Part shown: piece after piece, positions 44,908 to 57,012 of the stretch | Layout: every line of letters starts with the position of its first letter | Position numbering within the stretch: the stretch's first letter is position 1 | From: Xenophilus aerolatus | GTDB taxonomy: Bacteria; Pseudomonadota; Gammaproteobacteria; Burkholderiales; Burkholderiaceae_C | NCBI GenBank assembly: GCA_030418545.1 | Contig: QAIB01000003.1 | Location: 523,560 to 587,559 of the forward strand | DNA: 64,000 nt | Direction of reading: 5' to 3' | Made by a program: the position numbers and the translations under genes | The notes under the pieces: model-generated | Databases searched by the model: none | Seen by the model: the letters and a program-made list of their open reading frames with translations, nothing else | Told to the model about the DNA's origin: nothing

Positions 44908-45133
44908 CTGAGGCCTCCTGCATCGAGCCGGTCTGGCTGCGTCTGTTCTGCCGCTCCCCTATGGCTGGTGTTGTACGCGGCGGAACGCGCGCGCGCATGC
45001 CGCGTCGTGGGTACACAGGGCATGGGATGAATGAGACACTTGGGACGCCCAAGCACCGCCGAGTCGAAACGCTGCGAGCGAGTTTCGGCTCGGATTCAGG
45101 GGATGCTGCCCTCAGCTACGGCATCGTCGACCC

Positions 45134-45190
45134 GCTATCGAATTCGTAGCAAGTTGCGCCTACACCACGCGATATGCGGGCCGATTTGGC
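45134..45190 (+). repeat. GCTATC interspersed repeat, copy 9
   Basis: The head GCTATCGAATTCGTAGC is followed by TTGCGCCTACACCACGCGAT and GCGGGCCGATTTGGCACC. It is the rightmost copy; none are seen from here to 64 kb. Confidence 0.75.
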
Positions 45191-45235
45191 ACCTAACTGT
45201 GAGCGGTATGCGCAAGTGCCTTTAACGGCACTAAT

Positions 45236-45295
45236 CCGTTCACGCTGAACTTGTCGAAGCGCCGCGCAAGGCTTCGATAAGCTCAGCGTGAACGG
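45236..45295. repeat. REP-like long hairpin
   Basis: A 25-bp arm starting CCGTTCACGCTGAACTTGTC (45236-45260) pairs with an inverted arm ending TCAGCGTGAACGG (45271-45295) across a 10-nt loop, with two or three mismatches. Related TTCACGCTGA...TCGAAGC palindromes are common intergenic repeats in proteobacteria. It lies just after the dioxygenase stop. Confidence 0.75.
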
Positions 45296-45322
45296 TGCTT
45301 GTCTATGGAGTGCGAGGCCGTC

Positions 45323-46345
45323 TCAGAGCACCTCGTCCCGCAACTGCGGAAACACCTTCGACACCTTGGCCAGCAGGTAGTCGCCGTAGCGGCCGTTGAA
45401 GGCATGCACATTGGCGCGGTCCCAGCGCAGGGCGCTGTCGTCCAGGGCCTGGGCGCCGGCCAGTCCTTCGATGCGCTGCACGCGGGCCTCGAAGTGGGGG
45501 TCGAAGAAGAGCGGGAAGGACAGCCGGTCGCGCCCCGAGGTGTTGCGCTTGACGCGGTGCGGTGTCGACTTGTAGAGCCCGCCGGTCATGCGATCCAGCA
45601 TGTCGCCGATGTTGCACACGAAGGTGCCAGGCACGGGCGGCGCGTCGATCCAGCCTGCGGGCGTGTGCACGGCCAGGCCGCCGACGTCGTCCTGGTGCAG
45701 CACGGTGAGCAGGCCGTAATCGGTGTGCTCGCCCACGCCCCAAATGGGCTGGTTCGGCACGTCCAGGCCCTCGGGCACCGGCTGGCTCGGATAGTTGAAG
45801 AGCCGCAAGAGGATCAGCGGGTCGGCCGTGTAGCGGTCGGCGAAGTACGTGGCGGGCAGGCCCAGGCTGAGCGCGATGCCTTCCATCAGCCGATGGCCCA
45901 GCTGCGTGACGGCCGCCATGTAGTCGAGGAGGGTCTGGCGGAAGTCTTCCAGGCCGGGCGCGTCGGGGAAGAGGTTGGCGCCGTGCGCCGGCCAACGCGC
46001 CGCCACGCGCGGATCGTGGGCCGGCAGTTCGGTGCCGAGGTACAGGCCTTCCTTCCAGTCCGGCCGGCCCGAGGTCAGCTCGCCGCCCAGCGGGAAGTAG
46101 CCGCGCCAGGCGCGTCCGCCCAGGGCCATGCGCCATTGCATCTTGGTGGCCTCGGGCAGGGCGAAGAAGCGGTGGCTCAGCGTTTCGAGCCGCTGCACCA
46201 GGGCCGCGTCGACGCCGTGGTGCGCGACGTAGAAGAAGCCGTGCGCACGGCAGGCCTCGCCGATCTGTGCGGCGACGGCCTCGCGGCCCGGGCCGCCGGC
46301 CACCAGCGGCGCGACGTCGATGACGGGGAGTGCGGATGCGGTCAT
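45323..46345 (-). CDS. isopenicillin-N-synthase-like 2-oxoglutarate/Fe(II) dioxygenase
   Basis: A 340-residue non-heme iron oxygenase. The N-terminal DIOX_N motif ([27 protein letters not shown]) is followed by the jelly-roll with ligands His207 and Asp209 in GEHTDYG and His263 in STPHRV; Arg274-x-Ser276 (RLS) would bind the 2-oxoglutarate carboxylate. It lies 10 bp downstream of the ABC-transporter ATPase gene in the same direction, so it probably acts on the transported compound. Confidence 0.9.
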   Translation of the reverse strand: MTASALPVIDVAPLVAGGPGREAVAAQIGEACRAHGFFYVAHHGVDAALVQRLETLSHRFFALPEATKMQWRMALGGRAWRGYFPLGGELTSGRPDWKEGLYLGTELPAHDPRVAARWPAHGANLFPDAPGLEDFRQTLLDYMAAVTQLGHRLMEGIALSLGLPATYFADRYTADPLILLRLFNYPSQPVPEGLDVPNQPIWGVGEHTDYGLLTVLHQDDVGGLAVHTPAGWIDAPPVPGTFVCNIGDMLDRMTGGLYKSTPHRVKRNTSGRDRLSFPLFFDPHFEARVQRIEGLAGAQALDDSALRWDRANVHAFNGRYGDYLLAKVSKVFPQLRDEVL

Positions 46346-46355
46346 GGCGTGTGTC

Positions 46356-47095
<740 letters not shown>

Positions 47096-47099
<4 letters not shown>

Positions 47100-47812
47100 G
47101 CGGTGCCTCCGGCTGCGGGCGCGGTGCGCGCGGACGTGCGGCGCGCCAGCCGGCGTTCCAGCCAGTACGCGAAGCGCGACAGCCCGAAGCACATCACGAA
47201 GTAGCTCAGGCCCAGGATGGCGTACACCTGCGCCGGCTTGGTGAACACCTGGGTGTTGATCTGCGTGGTGATGAAGGACAGCTCGGCCAGGCCGATGATG
47301 TAGCCCAGCGAGGTTTCCTTGATGGTGGAGACGAACTGGTTCACCAGCGAGGGCAGCATGCTGCGCAGCGCCTGCGGCAGCACCACGAAGCGCATGGCGC
47401 GGCCGTAACCCAGGCCCAGTGCGCGGGCGCATTCCATCTGCCCCTTGGGCAGGCCCTGGATGCCCGCGCGCACGATCTCGGCCAGGTACGCGGCATCGAA
47501 CACCACGAGCGCGATGAGCATGGTGGCGAACTGGTCGGTCTTCACGCCCGTCACGCTGGGCAGGAAGAAGTAGGCCCAGAACACCACCATGAGCAGCGGC
47601 ACGCCGCGCACCACGAAGACGAATGCCGTCACCGGCCAGCGCAGCCAGCGCCACGGGCTCACGCGCGCCAGGCCGAAAGCGATGCCCAGCGGCAGCGCCA
47701 GCACCAGCCCGCAGGCCGCGAGAATCAGCGTGAGCGCCAGGCCGCCCAGCGGGCCGTTGGGGTACTGGCCGATCAGGAAGTAGAGCCAGTAGGTCTGGAC
47801 GATCTCGAGCAT
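47096..47812 (-). CDS. amino-acid ABC transporter permease (second)
   Basis: A 238-residue inner-membrane permease of the HisMQ/GltJK family with five or so spans. The EAA loop that contacts the ATPase reads [20 protein letters not shown]. It lies 9 bp after the other permease gene and overlaps the ATPase gene by 4 bp. Confidence 0.93.
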
Positions 47813-47821
47813 CGCGGGCCT

Positions 47822-48517
47822 TCAGGCGGTGCGCACGGGCCAGCGGTGGTGGTACCACGCCGCCAGGCCCGTGATGGCGAGCGACACGCTCAGGTAGGCG
47901 GCGGTGGCGAAGGCGAAGGACTCGAAGCTGCGGAAGGTGGCGCTCTCCACCTGCCCGGCCTGGTACATCAGCTCGGCCACGCCGACCACGGTGGCGATCG
48001 AGGTGTTCTTCCACAGGTTGAGCGTCTGCGAGATGAGCGGCGGCACTGTCACCCGCAGCGCCTGCGGCAGGATCACGCGCCGCATCGTCGCCAGGAAGCC
48101 GAAGCCGAGCGCGCGCCCGGCCTCCATCTGCACGGCGGGGATGGCGCGGATGCCGCTGCGGATGTCCTCGGCCATGTAGGCCGCCGTGTAGAGGGCCAGC
48201 GCGATCACGGCGCTGATGGCTTCCACCTTGCCGGCGTAGAGCCGTTCCTTCAGCGTGTCGGGCAGCAGCTCGGGCGCGCCGAAGTACCAGAACAGCATGT
48301 GCGCCAGCAGCGGTATGTTGCGGATCAGCTCGACGTAGCCGAAGCCGATGGCGCGCAGGATGGGCACGGGCGACAGGCGCAGCAGCGCGACGACCGTGCC
48401 CAGCGGCAATGCGATCACGAAAGCGGCTGCCAGCAGTTGCAGCGAGAGCAGCAGCCCGGCCACGAGCATGTCGTGGTACTGGCCGTGCAGCAGCAAGGAG
48501 AAATCGAAGACGGGCAT
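47822..48517 (-). CDS. amino-acid ABC transporter permease (first)
   Basis: A 231-residue partner permease of the HisMQ/GltJK family, with EAA loop [20 protein letters not shown] and about five spans. The two permeases differ in sequence, as in heterodimeric Glu/Asp transporters. It is 104 bp downstream of the receptor gene in the same direction. Confidence 0.93.
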   Translation of the reverse strand: MPVFDFSLLLHGQYHDMLVAGLLLSLQLLAAAFVIALPLGTVVALLRLSPVPILRAIGFGYVELIRNIPLLAHMLFWYFGAPELLPDTLKERLYAGKVEAISAVIALALYTAAYMAEDIRSGIRAIPAVQMEAGRALGFGFLATMRRVILPQALRVTVPPLISQTLNLWKNTSIATVVGVAELMYQAGQVESATFRSFESFAFATAAYLSVSLAITGLAAWYHHRWPVRTA

Positions 48518-48621
48518 GGACGCGGGGCGCTGGCGGCCGATGGTAGGCCCATCGGCGCGCTGCAGCGTGCGACATCAGGCCGTCCGCACGCCCGTGTGCG
48601 GGCAGCCCGGGTGCGACAGGG

Positions 48622-49452
48622 TCAGCCGTCGATCTTGTCGCTTTCGAGCTTGAAGCTGCGCTTCTCGAAGCCCGAGGCGGTCTTCGGGCCGTACCACTTG
48701 AGGAAAATCTTGTCGGCTTCGCCCGACTTCTCCAGTTCGCGCAGGGTGTCGTCCACCACGGCCTTGAGCGCCGGCTCGCCCTTCTTGATGCCGATGGCCA
48801 GGGCCTCGGTGCTCAGGTTCTGCGGCAGCACGGTGTAGCGCGCCTTCTGCGGGCCCAGCTTGGCATAGCTGCGCAGCAGCGCGGCCTCGTCGTCGAGGTA
48901 CCCCACGCCCTTGCCCTGCTGCAGCGCCTGGAAGGCCTGCTGGCTCGTGTCGAAAGTGACCACCTCGACGTTGGGCACGGCCTTGCGGATGTTGGGCTCC
49001 TGGGTGCCGCCGCGGATGGTCAGTACCTTCTTGCCGGCCAGGCCCGCGACGTCGGCGATGCCGCTGTCCTTCTTCACGATGGCCTTCTGGCCGGTGACGA
49101 AGGTGGTGAGCGAGAAGTCGATCTGCGCCTCGCGCTCCTTGTTGTGCGTGAGGCCGGCCGCGATCAGGTCCACGTGGCCCTGCTGCAGCTCGGGAATGCG
49201 CGCGGCCACGGCGATCTGCTTGAGCACCGGCTTGACGCCGATCTTCCTGGCGATGGCATTCACCAGGTCCACCTCGTAGCCGATGATCTCGCGCGTCTTG
49301 GGATCGATGAAGGTGGCGGGCTCGTCGGTGCCGAGCACGCCGACGACGAGTTCGCCCTTCTTCTTGATGTCGGCCAACTGGTCGGCCTGGGCGACGCCGG
49401 CCCACAGCAGCGAGGTGGCCACGACGGTGGCTCCGAGGATGGCATGGCGCAT
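48622..49452 (-). CDS. amino-acid ABC transporter periplasmic receptor
   Basis: A 276-residue SBP_bac_3-family binding protein with a signal peptide ending near GVAQAD (23). [33 protein letters not shown] and the ligand-site Arg in [11 protein letters not shown] are family features. It is the first gene of a five-gene transporter-dioxygenase unit. ATG at 49452 follows GGAGA. The 140 bp upstream are AT-rich, as expected for its promoter. Confidence 0.93.
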   Translation of the reverse strand: MRHAILGATVVATSLLWAGVAQADQLADIKKKGELVVGVLGTDEPATFIDPKTREIIGYEVDLVNAIARKIGVKPVLKQIAVAARIPELQQGHVDLIAAGLTHNKEREAQIDFSLTTFVTGQKAIVKKDSGIADVAGLAGKKVLTIRGGTQEPNIRKAVPNVEVVTFDTSQQAFQALQQGKGVGYLDDEAALLRSYAKLGPQKARYTVLPQNLSTEALAIGIKKGEPALKAVVDDTLRELEKSGEADKIFLKWYGPKTASGFEKRSFKLESDKIDG

Positions 49453-49590
49453 GGACTTCTCCTTTGGAATGCGTTCAGGGGGTGAAGCGTAGCAACTCGG
49501 CCCGAAGTAATGAAATAGAACTTTCAAATATGCAAATCCGTATGAGGCTGGCGTAGGAAGGGCGGGGCGAGGTCCGCGGACAATCGCTCC

Positions 49591-49995
49591 ATGCAGATCC
49601 AGGACAAGCCTCCCTTCGACACGCCCTTCGAGTGGATCGGCGGCGAGGACAAGGTGCACCAGCTCACCGAGCGCTTCTATGACCTGATGGACCTCGAGCC
49701 CGGCTATGCGGCCCTGCGCGCTGCACACGGGCCCAGCCTGGACAACGCGCGCCAGCGGCTGTTCTGGTTCCTGTGCGGCTGGCTCGGCGGCCCGCAGCAC
49801 TACACCGACCGCTTCGGCCATCCCATGCTGCGCGCCCGGCACATGCCTTTCCCCATCGGCATCGCCGAGCGCGACCAGTGGCTGGCCTGCATGGACCAGG
49901 CGATGGGCGAGACCGGCGTGCCGGAGGACCTGCGCGCGCGCCTGCGCCAGTCCTTCTTCCAGACCGCGGACTGGATGCGCAACAAGGGCGCGTAG
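49591..49995 (+). CDS. group II truncated hemoglobin
   Basis: A 134-residue 2/2 globin. The proximal histidine lies in MLRARHMPFPIG; the RLFWFLCGWLGGPQHYTDRFG stretch and C-terminal DWMRNKG are typical of TrHbII/YjbI-type proteins, which bind oxygen or detoxify peroxide and nitric oxide. No Shine-Dalgarno is obvious at ATG 49591. It converges on the Smr gene with a 9-bp gap. Confidence 0.92.
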   Translation: MQIQDKPPFDTPFEWIGGEDKVHQLTERFYDLMDLEPGYAALRAAHGPSLDNARQRLFWFLCGWLGGPQHYTDRFGHPMLRARHMPFPIGIAERDQWLACMDQAMGETGVPEDLRARLRQSFFQTADWMRNKGA

Positions 49996-50004
49996 GGCGC
50001 CGGT

Positions 50005-50673
50005 TCAGCGCCCCACCGGCGCCAGCAGCACCACCAGCGCGCCGGCGCCCCCTTCGGCGGGCTTGGCCTGCACGAAGGCCAGCACCTCCTTCTTCTGGAT
50101 CAGCCAGCGCTGCGCCTTGGTCTTGAGCACGGGCTGCTTGCCGGGCGAGCCGAGGCCCTTGCCGTGCACGACCCGCACGCAGCGCACGCCCTGGCGGTGG
50201 GCGGTGCGGACGAAGGCGGCCAGCGCCTCGCGCGCCTCGTCGCTGCGCAGGCCGTGCAGGTCGAGCTCGCGCTGGATCGACCAGTCGCCGGCGCGCAGCC
50301 TGCGCGTGACGTCGGTGCCCACGCCGGGACGGCGGAAGCTCATCTGGTCGTCGGCATCGAGCAGGGTGGTGACGTCGAACTCGTCGGACAGCGCCTCGCG
50401 CAGCGCCTGCGCCTCGTCGCGCTGGTGCTGCACGGCCACCGGCGCCGGCGGCGCGGGCGCCAGGTGCACGATGGGCTTGCTGCGCAGCGGGCGCGTGGCG
50501 CCGGTGTCTGCGCCCACGGCGCGGGCGAACAGGTTCTGCTCGGCCTGGCGCTGCTTCTCGGCGGCCGCGCGCGCGGCGGCTTCGGCCGCTTCGCGCTCGC
50601 GCGTCTCGCTCAGGGCGCGCTGGACCTGCTTGAGGTCGGCCAGGCTCTTGAGGGGAAGGGTGGGGCGGGGCAT
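50005..50673 (-). CDS. Smr-domain protein
   Basis: A 222-residue protein. The N-terminal half is a charged coiled coil (SETREREAAEAAARAAAEK) and linker; the C-terminal Smr domain (about 135-222) carries LDLHG near RELDLHGL and the HGxGxG motif VVHGKGLGS. Smr domains are RNA or DNA endonucleases; in bacteria a role in rescuing collided ribosomes (SmrB) or suppression of recombination (MutS2) is known, and which applies here is unclear. ATG at 50673 was chosen at the first residue of the family-like MPRPTLPLKSL. Confidence 0.88.
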   Translation of the reverse strand: MPRPTLPLKSLADLKQVQRALSETREREAAEAAARAAAEKQRQAEQNLFARAVGADTGATRPLRSKPIVHLAPAPPAPVAVQHQRDEAQALREALSDEFDVTTLLDADDQMSFRRPGVGTDVTRRLRAGDWSIQRELDLHGLRSDEAREALAAFVRTAHRQGVRCVRVVHGKGLGSPGKQPVLKTKAQRWLIQKKEVLAFVQAKPAEGGAGALVVLLAPVGR

Positions 50674-50777
50674 GGGACGGGCCGGACAGGAGTCGTTGCT
50701 CGGCGCCCCCGGAAGGCGCCGGGGCGCGTTCGCCGGGGCGGCGCGCCGTCGGCCAGCGTAACCCAAACCGGCGCCGC

Positions 50778-51455
50778 TCACAGCAGCCCGCGTTCGGCCA
50801 TCGACAGCGCCTGGCCCGGGCCGACGATCACGTGGTCGAGCACACGCACGTCGACCAGCGCAAGCGCGGCCTTCAGTGTCTGGGTGAGCGCCTCGTCGGC
50901 ACGCGAGGGCTCGACGCTGCCGCTGGGATGGTTGTGGGCCAGCACCATGGCGGCGGCATGGTGGTGCAAGGCGCGCTGCACCACTTCTCGCGGGTACACG
51001 CTGGTCTGGTTGAGCGTGCCGCGGAACAGTTCCTCCAGCGCGATGAGGCGATGCTGGCTGTCGAGGAAGAGGGCGGCGAAGACCTCGTGCGGGCGGCCGG
51101 ACAGGTGCAGCTGCAGGTAGCGCTTGACCGAGTCGGGCGCCTCGAACACGGTGCGCTCGGCCAGTCGTTCCGCCATGGCGCGCCGCGCCAGTTCCAGCAC
51201 GGCCACCAGCTGGGCGCGCTTGGCGCTCCCGCCCAGGCCCCGGACGCGCCGGAGATCGTCGGTGCCGGCCTGCAGCAGCCCGGCCAGTCCGCCGAAGGTG
51301 TCGAGCAACTGCTGCGCGAGCTGCAGCACGTTCGTGCCGGCCACGCCGGTGCGCAGCAGCAGGGCCAGCAGTTCCGCGTCGCCCAGCGCGGCGGCCCCGC
51401 GCGTGAGCAGCTTCTCGCGCGGACGCAGGTCCGCCGGCAGGTCCTTGAATGCCAT
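50778..51455 (-). CDS. radC: RadC-family JAB-domain protein
   Basis: A 225-residue protein with an N-terminal HhH-like region ([21 protein letters not shown]) and a C-terminal JAB/MPN metal-binding domain ([17 protein letters not shown]) of the JAMM type. Despite the name, a role in DNA repair is doubtful; it probably has peptidase or nuclease-associated activity. A good GGAGG precedes ATG 51455. Confidence 0.93.
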   Translation of the reverse strand: MAFKDLPADLRPREKLLTRGAAALGDAELLALLLRTGVAGTNVLQLAQQLLDTFGGLAGLLQAGTDDLRRVRGLGGSAKRAQLVAVLELARRAMAERLAERTVFEAPDSVKRYLQLHLSGRPHEVFAALFLDSQHRLIALEELFRGTLNQTSVYPREVVQRALHHHAAAMVLAHNHPSGSVEPSRADEALTQTLKAALALVDVRVLDHVIVGPGQALSMAERGLL

Positions 51456-51556
51456 GTGTTCCTCCCTGGAAGCGCCGCCCGGCGGCCGAAACCCCCTCGG
51501 CCGGGCCGGCGGCACCCCTCTTCTAAAATCATGGACCAGTTTATCGGGGCGATCCC

Positions 51557-52015
51557 TTGTCTTTGAACACCACCGCCGCCGTGGTGCAGCCCGGCTCCTT
51601 CCTCACGCTGCACTACCGCCTGGCCGGCCCGGCCGGCGACATCATCAACACCTTCGCCGACAAGCCGGCCACGCTGTCGCTGGGCACCGGCGAGCTGTCG
51701 CCGGCCGTCGAGCAGCGCCTGCTGGGCTTGGAGGAGGGCACGCACGCCACCTTCGAACTGCCGGCCGGCGAAGCCTTCGGCGAGCGCAACCCCGAGATGC
51801 AGCAGTGGGTGGCCAAGGCGCTGCTGGCGCAACTGGGCGACCCCGACGAGCAGTACCAGCCCGGCGACGTGGTGCAGTTCCCCACGCCCGACGGCGCGGG
51901 CAGCTATGCGGGCGCAGTGATGGAGACGAGCGACACCGCGGTGCGCTTCGACTTCAACCACCCGCTCGCCGGCCAGCCCGTGACCTTCGAGGTGCGCCTG
52001 ATCGGCGTGCTGTGA
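51557..52015 (+). CDS. fkpB: FKBP-type peptidyl-prolyl isomerase (SlpA/FkpB-like)
   Basis: A 152-residue FKBP-fold chaperone/isomerase of the SlyD/FkpB subfamily: an FKBP half ([18 protein letters not shown]...[14 protein letters not shown]) with an inserted-flap domain ([12 protein letters not shown]). TTG at 51557 is used because the family N-terminus starts here and no ATG/GTG precedes it. A TAAAAT box upstream (about 51523-51528) may be its -10. It is followed immediately by ispH, the usual fkpB-ispH order. Confidence 0.9.
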   Translation: MSLNTTAAVVQPGSFLTLHYRLAGPAGDIINTFADKPATLSLGTGELSPAVEQRLLGLEEGTHATFELPAGEAFGERNPEMQQWVAKALLAQLGDPDEQYQPGDVVQFPTPDGAGSYAGAVMETSDTAVRFDFNHPLAGQPVTFEVRLIGVL

Positions 52016-52026
52016 CGGACCGCGCG

Positions 52027-52992
52027 ATGCAGGACGTCCAGGAAATTCTCCTCGCCGAGCCGCGCGGCTTCTGCGCCGGCGTGGACCGCGCCATCGAGAT
52101 CGTCGAGCGCGCCATCGCCAAGTTCGGCGCCCCGATCTACGTGCGGCACGAGATCGTGCACAACACCTACGTGGTCGAGACGCTGCGCGCCAAGGGCGCC
52201 GTCTTCATCGAGGACCTGGCCGAGGTGCCGCCCGGCGCCACGCTGGTCTTCAGCGCGCACGGCGTGAGCAAGGCCGTCGAGGCCGAGGCGCAGCAGCGCG
52301 GCTTCTCCGTCTTCGATGCCACCTGTCCGCTGGTGACCAAGGTGCACGTCGAGGTGGCCAAGCTCGCGAAGGAGGGCTACGAGTTCATCATGATCGGCCA
52401 CAAGGGGCATCCCGAGGTCGAAGGCACGATGGGCCAGCTCGACCACGGCATCCACCTGGTCGAGGACGTGGCCGACGTGGCGCGCGTGCAGCCGGGCCAG
52501 ACCGAGAAGCTCGCCGTCGTGACGCAGACCACGCTGTCGGTCGACGACGCCGCCGAGATCGCCGCCGCCGTGCGCGCGCGCTTCCCGGCCGTGCGCGAGC
52601 CCAAGCAGCAGGACATCTGCTACGCCACGCAGAACCGGCAGGACGCCGTGAAGGTCATGAGTCCGCAGGTCGACCTGGTCATCGTGGTCGGCAGCCCGAC
52701 CAGTTCCAACAGCAACCGCCTGCGCGAACTGGCGCAGCGCCTGGGCACGCCGGCGCACATGGTCGATTCGGCCGCCGAGCTCCAGCCCGCATGGTTCGAG
52801 GGCAAGGCGCGCGTGGGCCTCACGGCCGGTGCGTCGGCGCCCGAGGTGCTGGTGCGCGAGGTGATCGAGCGCATCAAGGCGCTGGGCGCCGTGTCGGTGC
52901 GCAGCCTGCAGGGCATCGAGGAGACGATCAAGTTCCCGCTGCCCAAGGGCCTCAAGCTCGACGACATCCCGCCGCCGCAGCACATCTCATGA
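52027..52992 (+). CDS. ispH: 4-hydroxy-3-methylbut-2-enyl diphosphate reductase
   Basis: A 321-residue [4Fe-4S] enzyme, the last step of the MEP pathway giving IPP and DMAPP. Cluster cysteines are Cys16 ([11 protein letters not shown]), Cys100 (DATCPLV) and Cys198 ([10 protein letters not shown]); SAHGVSKAV and [11 protein letters not shown] are substrate-binding. ATG at 52027 is used; a GTG at 52012 overlapping the fkpB stop (GTGA) is an alternative that adds five residues and would couple the two genes. Confidence 0.96.
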   Translation: MQDVQEILLAEPRGFCAGVDRAIEIVERAIAKFGAPIYVRHEIVHNTYVVETLRAKGAVFIEDLAEVPPGATLVFSAHGVSKAVEAEAQQRGFSVFDATCPLVTKVHVEVAKLAKEGYEFIMIGHKGHPEVEGTMGQLDHGIHLVEDVADVARVQPGQTEKLAVVTQTTLSVDDAAEIAAAVRARFPAVREPKQQDICYATQNRQDAVKVMSPQVDLVIVVGSPTSSNSNRLRELAQRLGTPAHMVDSAAELQPAWFEGKARVGLTAGASAPEVLVREVIERIKALGAVSVRSLQGIEETIKFPLPKGLKLDDIPPPQHIS

Positions 52993-53954
52993 ATCGCATG
53001 CAAGACATCGACTGGCGCTCCGAAATCGACAGCGCCTCCCACAGGCTGGGCGCGCAGTTCGGCCACTTTCTGCGCGAAACGCCGCTGTGGAGGCTGCCGG
53101 CTTCCGCCCTTGGCGTGGCGGCGCCCGGCGCCGAGGTCTGGCTCAAGCTCGAGCACCTGCAGGTCAGCGGCAGCTTCAAGGCCCGCGGCATGATGAACCG
53201 GCTGCTGGCCAACAACATTCCCTCCGCCGGTGTGGTGGTCGCCTCGGGCGGCAACGCGGGCATCGCGACCGCCGCCGCGGCGCAGGCCCTGGGCGTGCGC
53301 TGCGAGGTCTACCTGCCCGGCGTGTCGCCCGAGGCCAAGCGGGCTGGACTGCGTGCCCTGGGCGCCGACGTGCGCGTGGTGGGCGAGTTCTATCCCGATG
53401 CGCTGGCCGCCTGCCTGGCGCGCCAGCAGGAGACCGGCGCGCTGCTCACGCATGCCTACGACCAGCCCGAGGTGGTGGCCGGTGCCGGCACCCTGGGCGT
53501 GGAGATCGAGCGCCAGGGCGGCCTGCCCGATTCCGTGCTGGTGAGCGTGGGCGGCGGCGGCCTCATCGGCGGCCTGGCCGGCTGGTTCCAGCAGCGCAGC
53601 CGCGTGGTGGCACTGGAGCCCGAAGCCTGCCCGACGCTGCACGCGGCGCGCGAAGCCGGCGAGCCGGTGGACGTTGCGGTGGGCGGGGTCGCGGCCGACT
53701 CGCTGGGCGCCAAGCGCATCGGCGCCATCGCGTGGGAGATCACGCGGCAGCACGTGCGCGATTCGCTGCTGCTGCCCGACGACGCCATCCGCGCCGCTCA
53801 GCTGTGGCTGTGGAAAGAGATGAAGCTGGCCGTCGAGCCTGCGGCCGCGCTGCCGCTGGCGGCCCTGCAGACCGGCACCTACGTGCCGCGCGTGGGCGAG
53901 AAGGTCTGCCTGATCGTCTGCGGCGCCAACGTCGATCCCGCGACGCTGGCCTGA
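52989..53954 (+). CDS. threonine/serine dehydratase-like PLP protein
   Basis: A 321-residue fold-type II PLP enzyme. The Schiff-base lysine is Lys64 in [12 protein letters not shown]; the substrate loop is [13 protein letters not shown] and the phosphate-binding tetraglycine is GGGGLIGG. It lacks a regulatory ACT domain, as in catabolic threonine dehydratases and serine/threonine racemases. ATG overlaps the ispH stop as ATGA, so it is translated with ispH, although no metabolic link is apparent. Confidence 0.9.
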   Translation: MNRMQDIDWRSEIDSASHRLGAQFGHFLRETPLWRLPASALGVAAPGAEVWLKLEHLQVSGSFKARGMMNRLLANNIPSAGVVVASGGNAGIATAAAAQALGVRCEVYLPGVSPEAKRAGLRALGADVRVVGEFYPDALAACLARQQETGALLTHAYDQPEVVAGAGTLGVEIERQGGLPDSVLVSVGGGGLIGGLAGWFQQRSRVVALEPEACPTLHAAREAGEPVDVAVGGVAADSLGAKRIGAIAWEITRQHVRDSLLLPDDAIRAAQLWLWKEMKLAVEPAAALPLAALQTGTYVPRVGEKVCLIVCGANVDPATLA

Positions 53955-53992
53955 CGCGCTGGTCGCGCTGCGGGGCGCCATGGAGCGCAACC

Positions 53993-55336
<1,344 letters not shown>

Positions 55337-55408
55337 TCTTGCCGATCTGGGCCGGACCAGGCCCGAAGTCCTGCTAGAATCGCACGCTTCGACAAATTTG
55401 CGTCTTGT

Positions 55409-55500
<92 letters not shown>

Positions 55501-55569
55501 TAAGTCAATAAAATCAACAAGTTACGCGAGACAAGGCAATCAGTCCCACAAAGACGCCCACATAAAGCA

Positions 55570-55602
55570 AAGCCACCGCCGTTCCCTCGGCAGTGGCTTT
55601 TT
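55570..55602 (+). terminator. rho-independent terminator downstream of tRNA-Ser
   Basis: AAGCCACCGCCG (55570-55581) pairs with CGGCAGTGGCTT (55588-55599) with one mismatch across a 6-nt loop, followed by a T-run. Confidence 0.85.
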
Positions 55603-55759
55603 CTTTGGCCGTGAAGTCGGTCGCGAGTTGGGTTGGATCGCCGGCCTCAGCCTCTCGACAATTTGGTCGACCTGCGGAACTTGGCCTGCTGAGCTACCTC
55701 GGCCGCCGCGGCAATCTCGCTGTCCGGCAGCGGCCCCGTCAACTCGACCGCCCAGTTAA

Positions 55760-56155
55760 CACGCTCTGGAGGCGCCTCGGCCGGCGCCACCAGCCAGCCA
55801 AGCAAAGACGGATGTCAGCAACCACCTCCAAACTTAGCCCGCTAGGCCTTGTCGGCGGCCGGTTTGATCGCAGGGAGCTCGCTCGTGCCCGTCGCGCCGC
55901 CGCCGCTTGGACGATTTGACGGAACGCCTCCAGCTCGTCGAACTTAGGGCGCAGGCGTCGCGCCTTGCCTTCGCTTACCGGCTCCTGTCCAAGTAGCGCG
56001 GCGTGTGCGGCCTCCGTGTAGCGCTGAATCTCCCGGCCTTCCACGTTATTCCCCGGCTCACCACGCTGACAGGCCGCCCACGCACCTGCGCCGCCTCCCG
56101 GCAGCCGCCTGAGCCTAGGCGGCTTCGTCGGCCAGCGGTGACAGGACGGTCGCAT
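55760..56155 (-). pseudogene. probable remnant of a tyrosine-type integrase C-terminus
   Basis: On the minus strand, pointing at the tRNA, one frame contains EGREIQRYTEAAHAALL, resembling the end of tRNA-targeting tyrosine integrases (a -REIQRYTxAA- motif with the catalytic Tyr). The preceding segment continues only across other frames (around REAAQ), as if decayed by frameshifts, and no catalytic Arg/His box is intact. It is read as a decayed integrase; the call rests on one motif. Confidence 0.4.
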
Positions 56156-57012
56156 GGACAGCCCACCGACCCGCCGCGCTTAGGCAGCGGAGGTACCCGG
56201 CCAACGAGCCGCCATGCTGAGTTCACTCTTCCGATGACTTCCCATGACCGGGTAGCAAAGGAGAAGGTACTGGGTGACGACGGACGTGGACCGCATGTTC
56301 AAGGGAAAGCGGAGTGCGTCGAAGAATCAACCTGAACTTCGTCGTCGAGTGGCGGTGAGTCGTTCTCGCGTCTCGCAATGCTCGATGTCATATCCAATGC
56401 ACGGCATCAAAGCAGCGAAAGCCGGGGGCCCGCACCTCGCTCACGGTCGATTTCCCTTAGATCCGGCAGTAGCGGGCCGCAGTAAATAAATATCGTGCGA
56501 GAACTAATAGGATGAGTGGAATTCGCCACTCACCGAGCGTCTGTGGCTGCTTGCTTTCCACTGAATGTCGCCTTCTCGCGAGGCGACGGCAATGGGTGGC
56601 GACTTCAGGTAGAAGACAAGGTAGGGGTTTCCACCGCCTACCAGCTATCAGTCTTGTACCTACTAGCTATAAGTTGATAGTGATCTGCCAGCAAGAAGCC
56701 AGGCAGCTGACCATTCATGGTCAGCGTCTGCCTAGTGTTGTTCTGCCTATTCCTTCTACTTGGACTACATGCTGCGCTTGCTTGCATGGCTGTGCGTGCA
56801 GGACCTTGTCATCGCGACACACGCCAGCCCTCCTTGTGCACTTGTGGAAGCCATGAGGTTTGAGCCGTACGGCTAGATCGATGGTTGGCGTTGGGCACTG
56901 ACGCTCGTCTCCGACTCGTCCCCTGACTTGCCTGACCAGCGGTCATGAGGGCGGTACCACCCAGGACACGGCCCTCTTGGGTGCGTGTCCGCCTCTTTGG
57001 AATGACCCCTCT
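56156..57012. other. 857-bp non-coding stretch upstream of the HxH-motif gene
   Basis: Short frames here have no codon bias or recognisable domain. Base composition is lower in GC than the left 55 kb. The only structure seen is the cruciform at 56701-56733 and AT-rich patches at about 56480-56515 and 56655-56690. Confidence 0.55.
56701..56733. repeat. perfect inverted repeat, possible replication origin
   Basis: GCTGACCATTCATGGTCAGC (56705-56724) is a 9-bp perfect inverted repeat around TC; the outer AGGCA and TGCCT can extend the stem around a small bulge. It lies 289 bp before a gene for an HxH-motif replication-like protein. A role as origin or operator is inference. Confidence 0.45.

Larger units (their letters stand above)
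44908..45322. other. 415-bp non-coding interval between metalloprotease and dioxygenase genes
   Basis: No convincing gene. It contains the metalloprotease leader, a GCTATC repeat (45134-45190) and a long REP-like hairpin (45236-45295). The dioxygenase gene ends at its right edge. Confidence 0.6.

Noticed and set aside
48580..48618. Hairpin GTCCGCACGC...GTGTGCGGGC as a terminator between the receptor and permease genes
   Set aside because: It has no T-run and lies within a continuous operon; it may only attenuate read-through.
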